DNA from: Gammaproteobacteria bacterium
Lineage (GTDB): Bacteria; Pseudomonadota; Gammaproteobacteria; Steroidobacterales; XN24
Direction: 5' to 3'
DNA length: 64,000 nucleotides
Assembly (NCBI GenBank): GCA_029287575.1
Contig: JARFQW010000069.1
Span: 21,527 to 85,526 of the forward strand
In this document: piece by piece, positions 57,406 to 64,000 of the stretch
Layout: each line of letters starts with the position of its first letter
How positions within the stretch are numbered: position 1 is the first letter of the stretch
Position numbers and translations under genes: made by a program
The notes under the pieces: generated by a model
What the model was told of the DNA's origin: nothing
Database searches by the model: none
Seen by the model: the letters and a program-made list of their open reading frames with translations, nothing else

Positions 57406-58340
57406 TTATCGTGACCGGTGGCGCGGGATTCGTTGGCAGCAATGTCGTAAAGGGCCTGAACGAGAGGGGTGAACGGGACATCCTCGTCATCGATGATCTC
57501 AAGCACGGCCAGAAATTTACCAATCTCGTGGGCTGCGATTTCGCGGACTATGAGGACAAGACCGCGTGGCGGGAGAGACTGAAGGAAAAGGGTCTTCCCC
57601 ACGGCACCCGAGCTGTTCTGCACAACGGCGCGTGCTCGGCGACCACGGAATGGGACGGTCGCTACATGATGGACGAAAACTACGCGGTCAGCCGCGAGTG
57701 GCTGCACGCGTGCCTCGCCGCCGGCGTGCCGCTGATCTATGCCTCTTCGGCTGCCGTCTACGGGGCCGGGCCGGAGTTCAGCGAGGACCCTGAATGTGAA
57801 TCGCCCCTGAATGTCTACGGCTATTCCAAGCTGCAGTTCGATCGCTATGTCCGCCGCCTGGAGGACCCCGGCAGCCAGGTTGTGGGCTTGCGCTATTTCA
57901 ATGTTTACGGCCCGAACGAAGCCCACAAGGACAGCATGGCCAGCGTCGCCTGGCATCTGCGCAACCAGATACTCGAGACCGGGGAAGTGCGCCTGTTCGA
58001 AGGGTCTGACGGCTATGACGACGGCGAGCAGCGAAGGGATTTCATTTACGTCGGCGATGTCGTGGCGGTCGTGATGTTTTTCCTGGACCATCCCGAACTC
58101 AGCGGCATTTTCAATACCGGCACGGGCCGCGCGCAGAGCTTCAATGACGTGGCCCGGGCGGTGATCGACTGGCATGGCAGCGGCCGGATCCGGTATATCC
58201 CGTTTCCCGAGCATCTCAAGGGACGCTACCAGAGCTACACGGAAGCCGATATGACCAGCCTGCGGGAGGCGGGCTACACAGCGGATTTCCTGACCGTCGA
58301 GGAAGGCGTGAAGGCATATATGAACGCTCTGGACATGTGA
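57402..58340 (+). CDS. hldD: ADP-L-glycero-D-manno-heptose 6-epimerase
   Basis: 312 residues (E. coli 310). [20 protein letters not shown] is the NADP-binding start; [20 protein letters not shown] (about residues 74-93) is highly specific to HldD, as are [13 protein letters not shown] (YxxxK, about 139-151), [20 protein letters not shown] and [19 protein letters not shown]. It epimerises ADP-D-glycero-D-manno-heptose at C6'', the last step of ADP-heptose supply for LPS inner core. It overlaps both neighbours by 4 nt (ATGA, GTGA). Confidence 0.97.
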   Translation: MIIVTGGAGFVGSNVVKGLNERGERDILVIDDLKHGQKFTNLVGCDFADYEDKTAWRERLKEKGLPHGTRAVLHNGACSATTEWDGRYMMDENYAVSREWLHACLAAGVPLIYASSAAVYGAGPEFSEDPECESPLNVYGYSKLQFDRYVRRLEDPGSQVVGLRYFNVYGPNEAHKDSMASVAWHLRNQILETGEVRLFEGSDGYDDGEQRRDFIYVGDVVAVVMFFLDHPELSGIFNTGTGRAQSFNDVARAVIDWHGSGRIRYIPFPEHLKGRYQSYTEADMTSLREAGYTADFLTVEEGVKAYMNALDM

Positions 58341-59344
58341 CCGGGCCGGTTCTGGTCGTCGGCCCGTCCTGGGTTGGCGACATGGTCATGGCTCAGGCCC
58401 TGTTCAAGGTGCTGGCACAACGGCGCCCCCGCCCGGTCGTGGACGTGCTCGCGCCGGGCTGGTCGCGGCCGCTGATCGCCCGCATGCCGGAAATTCGCCG
58501 CGCGATCGAGATGCCGCTGGGGCATGGCGAATTCGGCTGGTCGCGGCGCCGGGCCCTCGGCAGGAGCCTTCGATCGGCCGGCTATGCGCAGGCCATCGTG
58601 CTGCCCCGTTCCTTCAAGTCCGCGTTGACCCCGTTTCACGCTCGTATTCCCGTCCGCACGGGCTATCGCGGCGAATCCCGGTTGTGGCTGCTCAACGACA
58701 TCCGCCCGCTGGACAAGTCCGCGCTGCCGCGAACCGTCGACCGCTATGTGGCCCTGGGCGGACCGCCGGGAGCGAAACAGCCGCCGGCCGTGCCTGAGCC
58801 GGCCCTCGAGGTGGATGCCGCCAATCAGCAGCGCCTTCGCACTGCCCTCGACCTGGCGGCCGGCGTGCCGGCAGTGGCGATGATGCCCGGGGCCGAGTTC
58901 GGGCCCGCCAAATGCTGGCCGCTCGAGTATTTCGCGGAAGTTGCCCGCGAGGCCGGAAGCCGGGGCCGGCAGATCTGGATTCTGGGATCGGAACGGGATC
59001 GCGCCGCGGGGGAGACCATTCGGGCGGGGGCCGGGGAGGCTGTGCGCAATCTCTGTGGTCAGACCCGTCTGGAGGATGCGGTGGATCTCCTCGCCATGGC
59101 CGAAGCGGCGGTCACGAATGATTCCGGCCTGATGCATGTGGCCGCGGCCGTGGGCTGCAAGGTCATCGCCCTTTACGGATCCACGACACCCGAATACACG
59201 CCGCCGCTCACCGCGAACAAGCATGTCCTGTGGCTGCGGCCGGACTGCGGTCCCTGCATGCAGCGGACCTGCCCGCTGGATCATCTGAAGTGTCTGCGCG
59301 ACCTGCTCCCGGAGCAGGTGACCGACATTCTCAGGACTCTCTGA
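58337..59344 (+). CDS. waaF: ADP-heptose:LPS heptosyltransferase II
   Basis: 335 residues from a GTG overlapping the hldD stop. [20 protein letters not shown] (residues 7-26) is the GT9 N-terminal motif; [20 protein letters not shown] (about 180-199) and [20 protein letters not shown] (about 257-276) form the ADP-heptose site; [16 protein letters not shown] (about 303-318) is the Cys-rich C-terminal motif typical of WaaF rather than WaaC. It adds the second heptose to the inner core. The gene ends 14 nt inside the convergent Kdo hydroxylase gene. Confidence 0.94.
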   Translation: MTGPVLVVGPSWVGDMVMAQALFKVLAQRRPRPVVDVLAPGWSRPLIARMPEIRRAIEMPLGHGEFGWSRRRALGRSLRSAGYAQAIVLPRSFKSALTPFHARIPVRTGYRGESRLWLLNDIRPLDKSALPRTVDRYVALGGPPGAKQPPAVPEPALEVDAANQQRLRTALDLAAGVPAVAMMPGAEFGPAKCWPLEYFAEVAREAGSRGRQIWILGSERDRAAGETIRAGAGEAVRNLCGQTRLEDAVDLLAMAEAAVTNDSGLMHVAAAVGCKVIALYGSTTPEYTPPLTANKHVLWLRPDCGPCMQRTCPLDHLKCLRDLLPEQVTDILRTL

Positions 59345-60236
59345 GGATATTGAAGGGCGCCAGCTCCGGCCGGCGGCAGTTGGCCAGCGGCACGATGCCC
59401 GTCGTGACGAGGGCAAAGCGGCCGGAAACGCTGGCGTGGCTCACCGTGTCCGTTAGCACCATCCAGGCGGAGAAGGGCGGGAACCGGATTTCCTCGTATC
59501 CCCGGGCATCGGCCTGGAACTCCGGTGTGTCCTTCATGTAGTTGTGAAACCGCCGCATGATCCGGTCATAGGGGCTGGAGTCCAGCATTTTTGCCAGCGG
59601 CAGGCCGCCGCCGGCCAGCGTGGTAATGACACTGGAACGAATGCGATCCAGCGGCCCGGGTTGCAGGGCCCGCCGCGGGTTCTTCAGGCGAATTCCGGCT
59701 GCGTCCCCGAAGCGCCCGAACAGTTCAGGGAACGCCCCCTTGGTCGCCCAGACCCGGTCTTGCGCGGGATTGAGATTCACGAAGAATCGCAGAATCCGGT
59801 TGCCGTGGGTGGCACCGTAGGCGCCGGCATCGATGTGCACCAGTTCGTTGCTCGCGTGAGGCTTGAGGTTGCGGCCCTTTTCCTCGAGAGGACGGAAGCT
59901 GCAGGTTCCGAGGGTCCAGTTTTCCACGAGTTCCGGCATGATCCGGCGCAGCAGTTCATCGACGGCCCGGCCATGGTCCGCCAGGATCCGCCGGGCCCGC
60001 GCCGCAAGCGCCGGATCGTCATCCAGTCCGCGGACCGCGTCCGCCTCGGGGTGGTAGCTGACATTCTTCAGCTTCAGGGCCCCGGGCAGCGCGTCCCGGA
60101 GAAACGCCTGGTCCTCCGCGCTCGGCAGCGGCAGGGGCGCGGCGGGAAAAAACACGATATTTCCCGCCTCCAGTTCGTCGCCCAGGGCGGGTGAGGCAGA
60201 TGCCGCGTCCGGGCTCTGGGGGCAGGTGATCAACAC
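59331..60236 (-). CDS. kdoO: Kdo 3-hydroxylase family dioxygenase (KdoO)
   Basis: 301 residues from a GTG at 60236, chosen because the family start LEAGNIVFFP then lies at about residue 26; a GTG at 60287 would add 17 residues. LKLKNVSYHPEADAVRGL (about 56-73), TLGTCSFRPLEEKGRNLKPH (about 109-128), ELVHIDAGAYGATHGNRILR (HxD-type iron ligands, about 132-151), and the C-terminal SAWMVLTDTVSHASVSGRFA match Fe(II)/2-oxoglutarate-dependent Kdo hydroxylases of Burkholderia and Yersinia. They convert Kdo to Ko on lipid A. Context between waaF and kdkA fits perfectly. Confidence 0.87.
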   Translation of the reverse strand: MLITCPQSPDAASASPALGDELEAGNIVFFPAAPLPLPSAEDQAFLRDALPGALKLKNVSYHPEADAVRGLDDDPALAARARRILADHGRAVDELLRRIMPELVENWTLGTCSFRPLEEKGRNLKPHASNELVHIDAGAYGATHGNRILRFFVNLNPAQDRVWATKGAFPELFGRFGDAAGIRLKNPRRALQPGPLDRIRSSVITTLAGGGLPLAKMLDSSPYDRIMRRFHNYMKDTPEFQADARGYEEIRFPPFSAWMVLTDTVSHASVSGRFALVTTGIVPLANCRRPELAPFNILRES

Positions 60237-60343
60237 GTTTTGCTCGGCGCCTCGGCGGCGGGGGTCGTCAGGGTCCCGATGATACACTCGACGGCTCGCC
60301 GGACATCCTTGCGAGGGGTTTGCCCGCCAGCCATGTCAGCGCT

Positions 60344-61066
60344 GTGACCGCTATCGAAACAGAGATTCCCGGAGGCGCGGTGCTCTATGACGGCCGCCTG
60401 CTCGACGGCGTGGCGGACGGCCTGTTCGATCCGGCCTGGTGGACCTCGACGGGGCGCATGATCGGCCCCGCTGATGGCGGCCGCGGAACGGTTTTCTTCC
60501 TGCGCGCCGGGACCGGAGAATGGGCGCTGCGACACTATCAGCGTGGCGGCCTGGTCGGCCGGGTGGTCAGCGACCGGTACCTGTTCAGCGGCGCCGAGCG
60601 GACCCGATCGTTCCGCGAGTGGCGGCTCCTGGCCCGGCTCGCGGAAGACGGCTTGCCCGTTCCTTCACCGGTGGCTGCGCGATACGTCCGGGCCGGCCGC
60701 CAGTACACGGCGGACCTGATTACGCTCCGGATACCCGGGGCCCGGCCGCTGTCGAGGTGTCTTGCCGAGCAGCCGCTGCCGGGTGACGTCTGGGTCAGCG
60801 TGGGCGAATGCATCCGCCGTTTTCATGACGCCAACGTGTTCCACGCCGATCTCAATGCCCACAACGTCCTGCTCGACGGCAGCCGGGCCGCGTGGCTGCT
60901 GGACTTCGACCGGGGGCGGATACGCGAGGACCGCGGCTGGCGCCGAAGCAACCTGGAACGGTTTCTGCGCAGCCTGAACAAGATCCGGGCGGCCGACCCG
61001 CGGGTGGTGTTCGGCCGCCCGGAATGGGGTCAGGTCATGGAGGGCTACGTCGGCGGCGCCGCGTAG
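60344..61066 (+). CDS. kdkA: 3-deoxy-D-manno-octulosonic acid (Kdo) kinase
   Basis: 240 residues from a GTG at 60344 (TTG 60320 is possible but lacks a usable ribosome site). FDPAWWTSTGRMIGPADGGRG, WALRHYQRGGLVGRVVSDRY (about residues 56-75) and the catalytic FHADLNAHNVLLD (about 165-177) with WLLDFDRGRIR (about 183-193) define the KdkA small kinase fold. It phosphorylates O-4 of Kdo in the inner core, replacing a second Kdo as in Haemophilus and Vibrio. Its last 22 nt overlap the convergent acyltransferase gene. Confidence 0.93.
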   Translation: MTAIETEIPGGAVLYDGRLLDGVADGLFDPAWWTSTGRMIGPADGGRGTVFFLRAGTGEWALRHYQRGGLVGRVVSDRYLFSGAERTRSFREWRLLARLAEDGLPVPSPVAARYVRAGRQYTADLITLRIPGARPLSRCLAEQPLPGDVWVSVGECIRRFHDANVFHADLNAHNVLLDGSRAAWLLDFDRGRIREDRGWRRSNLERFLRSLNKIRAADPRVVFGRPEWGQVMEGYVGGAA

Positions 61067-61977
61067 GGATCCACGTGGCCGGGGGTCGGCGGCTTGAACC
61101 GTTTGTGCACCCACAGGTACTGCTCGGGGCAGAGCCGCACCCGGGATTCGAGCAGCGCGTTGATCCGCGCCGTATCGGCCTGGGGGTCATCGGACGGAAA
61201 GTCTTCCAGCGCCGGAAGGATATCGAGCCGGTAGCCGGCCGAGCCCGGCAGGCGCACCGGATAGAAGGGCACAACGGGGGCGCGCGCGAGCCGGGCGAAT
61301 TTCGAGGTTGCCGTGTTGGTGGCGGCCGGCACGCCGAAGAAGGGAACGACCGCACTGTTCTGGCGGCGATGGCTCTGATCCGGCGCGTACCAGATCGCCC
61401 GGTTCGCTTTCAGGTGTCGCAGCGTGCCGCGCACGTCCTGCTTCGGCACGACGGCGTCCGCCGCCCGGGTCCGGCCCCGGCGCATGACCTCCTCCAGCAG
61501 CGGATTGTCGGCCCGGCGGTACATCGCGGCAACCGGGGCCACGAGGGTCATGAAGCGGCCGCCGAGATCCAGGGTCGTGAAATGGCCGGTCAGGAGAATA
61601 GCGCCACGGCCGTCGGCCATCGCCGCCTCGAGATGCTCCAGGCCCGTGTAGGTCACCCGGTTCCGGACCCGGCGGTCGGAGGCCCACCAGCACATGCCGG
61701 TTTCGATCAGCGACATGCCGAGGGAATCGAAATGACGCCTGGCCAGCGTCCGGCGCTGCGAGTCGTCGAGTTCGGGGAAGCACAGGCCGATGTTGATGAG
61801 GGCAATCCGCCGGCGTTCCCGCGCCAGCCAGTAGGCGACTCTGCCGATTACCCAGCCGGCCGCCCGCTGCCCTGCCAAAGGCAGCCACGTCAGGACCCGT
61901 ATGACGCCCAGGCCAAGCCACAGGGGCCAGAAGCGGGGAGCGAGGAAACGATAGAGCGGGACGGATTCCTGGTCCAA
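61045..61977 (-). CDS. Lipid A biosynthesis acyltransferase (LpxL/HtrB family)
   Basis: 310 residues from a TTG at 61977; no better start is in frame. LARRHFDSLGMSLIETG (about residues 78-94), the HxxxxD block GHFTTLDLGGRFM (about 131-143), YRRADNPLLEEVMRRGR and DQSHRRQNSAVVPFFGVPAA (about 201-220) are family hallmarks. It transfers a secondary acyl chain from acyl-ACP to Kdo2- or Kdo-lipid A at the inner membrane. Whether it is the LpxL or LpxM orthologue cannot be told from one sequence. A TATACT about 40 nt upstream on the minus strand (62001-62006) may be its -10. Confidence 0.91.
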   Translation of the reverse strand: MDQESVPLYRFLAPRFWPLWLGLGVIRVLTWLPLAGQRAAGWVIGRVAYWLARERRRIALINIGLCFPELDDSQRRTLARRHFDSLGMSLIETGMCWWASDRRVRNRVTYTGLEHLEAAMADGRGAILLTGHFTTLDLGGRFMTLVAPVAAMYRRADNPLLEEVMRRGRTRAADAVVPKQDVRGTLRHLKANRAIWYAPDQSHRRQNSAVVPFFGVPAATNTATSKFARLARAPVVPFYPVRLPGSAGYRLDILPALEDFPSDDPQADTARINALLESRVRLCPEQYLWVHKRFKPPTPGHVDPYAAPPT

Positions 61978-62088
61978 CGCGGGCCACTGAAGTGAGTCGG
62001 AACGCCCGAGTATAGACGCCGGCCGCCGGCGGAGCCTGTGCTACCATCGCGCCGAATCCGGCGACCCCGCCACTTGGGGCCTCAATCC

Positions 62089-63513
62089 ATGACTCTTGCG
62101 ATACCCGACTTTGCCCAGGCCAGTGTACTGGTGGCCGGCGACATCATGCTCGACCGCTACTGGACCGGACAGACCGGCCGGATTTCGCCGGAAGCCCCTG
62201 TTCCGGTGGTCCGTATCGCGGGCGTGGAGGATCGCCCGGGCGGCGCCGGCAACGTGGCCGTCAACCTGGCATCGCTGGGTGTATCCACCGACCTCGTGGC
62301 GGTGACCGGCGACGACGAGGCGGCGGTCTCCCTGGAGCGGCTGCTCGGCGCGCGGGGCATCCGCAGCGAGTTCGTCACCGCGGCGGATCTACCGACGATC
62401 ACAAAGCTTCGGGTGCTGTCCCGAAACCAGCAGCTGATCCGGCTGGACTTCGAAGAGCCGATGAATGCCACCGGCGTGGGCCCGGGGCTCAGGGACGCCA
62501 TGGAGCGCTACCTGGATACCGTCGGCGCGCTGATCCTGTCCGACTATGGCAAGGGCGCGCTGGAGGAGGTGTCCACAATGATCTCGGCTGCGCGCCATGC
62601 CGGTGTTCCCGTGCTCGTGGATCCCAAGGGCAGTGACTTCTCCCGATACCATGGAGCGACGGTTGTGACGCCGAACCTTGCGGAATTCGAGGCGGTTGTT
62701 GGCCCCTGCCCGGATGAGCGCACGCTCATCGAGCGGGCCCGGCGGCTGTGCGCCGACCTGGACCTGGGGCACCTGCTGATCACCCGCAGCGAAAAGGGCA
62801 TGACCCTCGTTTCGGCCGACGGGCAGCTCGTGCACCTGCCGGCCGAGGCCCGCGAGGTATTCGACGTGACCGGTGCCGGGGACACCGTTATCGCGGTCAC
62901 CGGTGCCGGGCTGGCGCTGGGCCTCCCGGCGGGAGAGGCGGCGGCCCTGGCGAATCTGGCGGCCGGGATCGTGGTTGGCCGCCTGGGTGTGGCGTCGGTG
63001 ACCCAGGGGGAGCTTCGCCACGCGCTTCATCAGGCCGGCAAGGGCGGCCGGTCCGTCGTGGACGAGGACGAACTGCTGGCGCTGATCAGCGAATCGCGTC
63101 TGCGCGGCGAGCGGGTGGTCATGACGAACGGCTGCTTCGACATTCTCCATGCCGGCCACGTAACGTACCTCGAGGAAGCCAAGGCGCTGGGAAACCGGCT
63201 GGTCGTGGCCGTAAACGACGACGAGTCCACCCGCCGGCTGAAGGGGCCGGACCGCCCGGTCAATTCTCTCGAAGACCGCATGCTGGTCCTGGCGGGCATG
63301 GCCTCGGTGGACTGGGTCGTGCCGTTCTGCGATGACACCCCCGAAGCGCTGATCTGCCGCGTGCTGCCAGACGTCCTCGTCAAGGGCGCCGACTACAAGC
63401 CGGACCAGATTGCCGGCGGCGAGTGTGTGCGCAACAACGGCGGAGAGGTTCGCGTACTGAGTTTCCGCGAGGGCCGGTCCACTTCGGCCATCATCGAGCG
63501 CCTCCGCGGCTAG
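62089..63513 (+). CDS. hldE: Bifunctional heptose 7-phosphate kinase / heptose 1-phosphate adenylyltransferase
   Basis: 474 residues (E. coli 477). The kinase half has VAGDIMLDRYWTGQTGRISP, DRPGGAGNVAVNLASLG (about residues 46-62), LSDYGKGALEEV (about 148-159) and VTGAGDTVIA (about 262-271), as in PfkB kinases. The C-terminal half begins VVMTNGCFDILHAGHVTYLE (HxGH nucleotidyltransferase motif, near 354) with VKGADYKPDQIAGGE (about 431-445). It phosphorylates C1 of heptose 7-phosphate and then adenylylates the bisphosphate's dephospho-product, feeding HldD encoded 4 kb upstream. Confidence 0.97.
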   Translation: MTLAIPDFAQASVLVAGDIMLDRYWTGQTGRISPEAPVPVVRIAGVEDRPGGAGNVAVNLASLGVSTDLVAVTGDDEAAVSLERLLGARGIRSEFVTAADLPTITKLRVLSRNQQLIRLDFEEPMNATGVGPGLRDAMERYLDTVGALILSDYGKGALEEVSTMISAARHAGVPVLVDPKGSDFSRYHGATVVTPNLAEFEAVVGPCPDERTLIERARRLCADLDLGHLLITRSEKGMTLVSADGQLVHLPAEAREVFDVTGAGDTVIAVTGAGLALGLPAGEAAALANLAAGIVVGRLGVASVTQGELRHALHQAGKGGRSVVDEDELLALISESRLRGERVVMTNGCFDILHAGHVTYLEEAKALGNRLVVAVNDDESTRRLKGPDRPVNSLEDRMLVLAGMASVDWVVPFCDDTPEALICRVLPDVLVKGADYKPDQIAGGECVRNNGGEVRVLSFREGRSTSAIIERLRG

Positions 63514-63526
63514 CCGCGATTCCGGC

Positions 63527-64000
63527 GTGCGCCAGCTCTATCTGCTGATCTCGTACGTGGCCGCGCCGTTCGTGGCGCTGGTGCTGATCTGGAAAGGCTT
63601 CGGCAACCGGGACTATTTCGGACGCTTCGAGGAACGCTTTGGGTTCGGGCGCTCCCGTGTCCAGTCGGACAGCATCTGGATCCATGCGGTGTCTGTCGGT
63701 GAGGTAACCGCGGCGACGCCGCTGATTCGGCGCCTGATGGACAGCCATCCGGGCACGCCGATCGTGGTCACCACGGTCACCCCGACCGGCGCCCAGCGTG
63801 TCTTCGATCTGTTCGGCGACACGGTCGTGCACAGCTACGCCCCCTACGACATGCCCGGATCGGTGGCGCGTTTCTTCGAGCGGATGAGGCCCAAGGTCGC
63901 CATCATCATGGAGACCGAGCTGTGGCCGAACCTGTGGGCGGAATGCGGGAAACGCGACGTTCCCCTCGTGCTGGCGAACGCCCGGGTTTCGCCGCGATCC
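63527..64000 (+). CDS. waaA: Kdo transferase (3-deoxy-D-manno-octulosonic acid transferase), 3' end cut by window
   Basis: 158 codons visible from a GTG at 63527, 13 nt after hldE. An N-terminal membrane anchor (LYLLISYVAAPFVALVLIWK) is followed by FGRFEERFG, IWIHAVSVGEVTAATPLIRR (about residues 50-69), VVTTVTPTGAQRV (about 80-92), APYDMPGSVARFFERMRPKV and METELWPNLWAECGKRDVPL (about 126-145), ending in NARVSPRS. These are the GT30 motifs including the Glu in the acceptor site. It transfers Kdo from CMP-Kdo to lipid IVA. With kdkA present it may be monofunctional, as in Haemophilus (inference). Confidence 0.93.
   Translation, partial: MRQLYLLISYVAAPFVALVLIWKGFGNRDYFGRFEERFGFGRSRVQSDSIWIHAVSVGEVTAATPLIRRLMDSHPGTPIVVTTVTPTGAQRVFDLFGDTVVHSYAPYDMPGSVARFFERMRPKVAIIMETELWPNLWAECGKRDVPLVLANARVSPRS

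Overview
The window is gene-dense (about 65% G+C judged by eye) and has a gammaproteobacterial gene order. Three blocks match well-known arrangements: rhlB / trxA-rho; cutA-dsbD-tlpA-aroQ-accB-accC-prmA-(zinc-ribbon)-dusB-fis-purH-purD, which resembles the Pseudomonas order; and glnE followed by LPS inner-core genes. A perfect CIRCE operator in front of groES, a fatty acyl-CoA reductase closely resembling the Marinobacter enzyme, a Kdo hydroxylase and a Kdo kinase suggest an aerobic, probably aquatic or marine gammaproteobacterium outside the Enterobacterales. I cannot place it to genus. I see no tRNA, rRNA, CRISPR array, insertion sequence or prophage.

Layout. 1-9.9 kb: a partial oxoprolinase/hydantoinase gene, a Na+/solute symporter, two overlapping paralogous DUF697-type GTPases, an alkyltransferase-like DNA repair protein, a 661-residue fatty acyl-CoA reductase, a small alpha/beta hydrolase and an SDR. 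9.9-16.5 kb: a methyltransferase, a trehalose cluster (otsA and a GH15 hydrolase, with what looks like a collapsed 37-codon otsB) and plsB. 16.5-24 kb: an envelope cassette of DUF1302, DUF1329, a YCF48-like repeat protein and an RND/MMPL transporter. 24-30.5 kb: DUF465, rnm, DUF3301, cysQ, a GMP/IMP nucleotidase, rhlB, trxA and rho with an N-terminal extension.

30.5-37 kb holds small accessory genes: GNAT, HIT, GIY-YIG, GST, a TonB-C-like secreted protein, a META lipoprotein, DUF805, an RRM protein, MOSC and DUF4174. 37-51 kb is a long minus-strand housekeeping series covering purine synthesis, Fis/DusB, a giant acidic zinc-ribbon membrane protein, PrmA, acetyl-CoA carboxylase subunits, AroQ, a TlpA-like protein, a DsbD with two N-terminal domains, and CutA. 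51-56 kb carries groES-groEL and glnE. 56-64 kb is LPS inner core: glycosyltransferase, hldD, waaF, Kdo hydroxylase, kdkA, an LpxL-type acyltransferase, hldE and the start of waaA.

How the genes work together. HldE and HldD make ADP-heptose, WaaA adds Kdo, WaaF adds heptose, KdkA and the Kdo hydroxylase modify Kdo, and the LpxL homologue acylates lipid A. AccB/AccC feed fatty acid synthesis, PlsB acylates glycerol-3-phosphate, and the reductase can divert acyl-CoA to fatty alcohol. TrxA, the TlpA-like protein and DsbD form a thiol-redox set. The best leads for something new are the otsB remnant, the overlapping GTPase pair, the four-gene envelope cassette, the roughly 750-residue acidic insert in the zinc-ribbon protein and the duplicated sensor domain of DsbD. 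None is a demonstrated new system.
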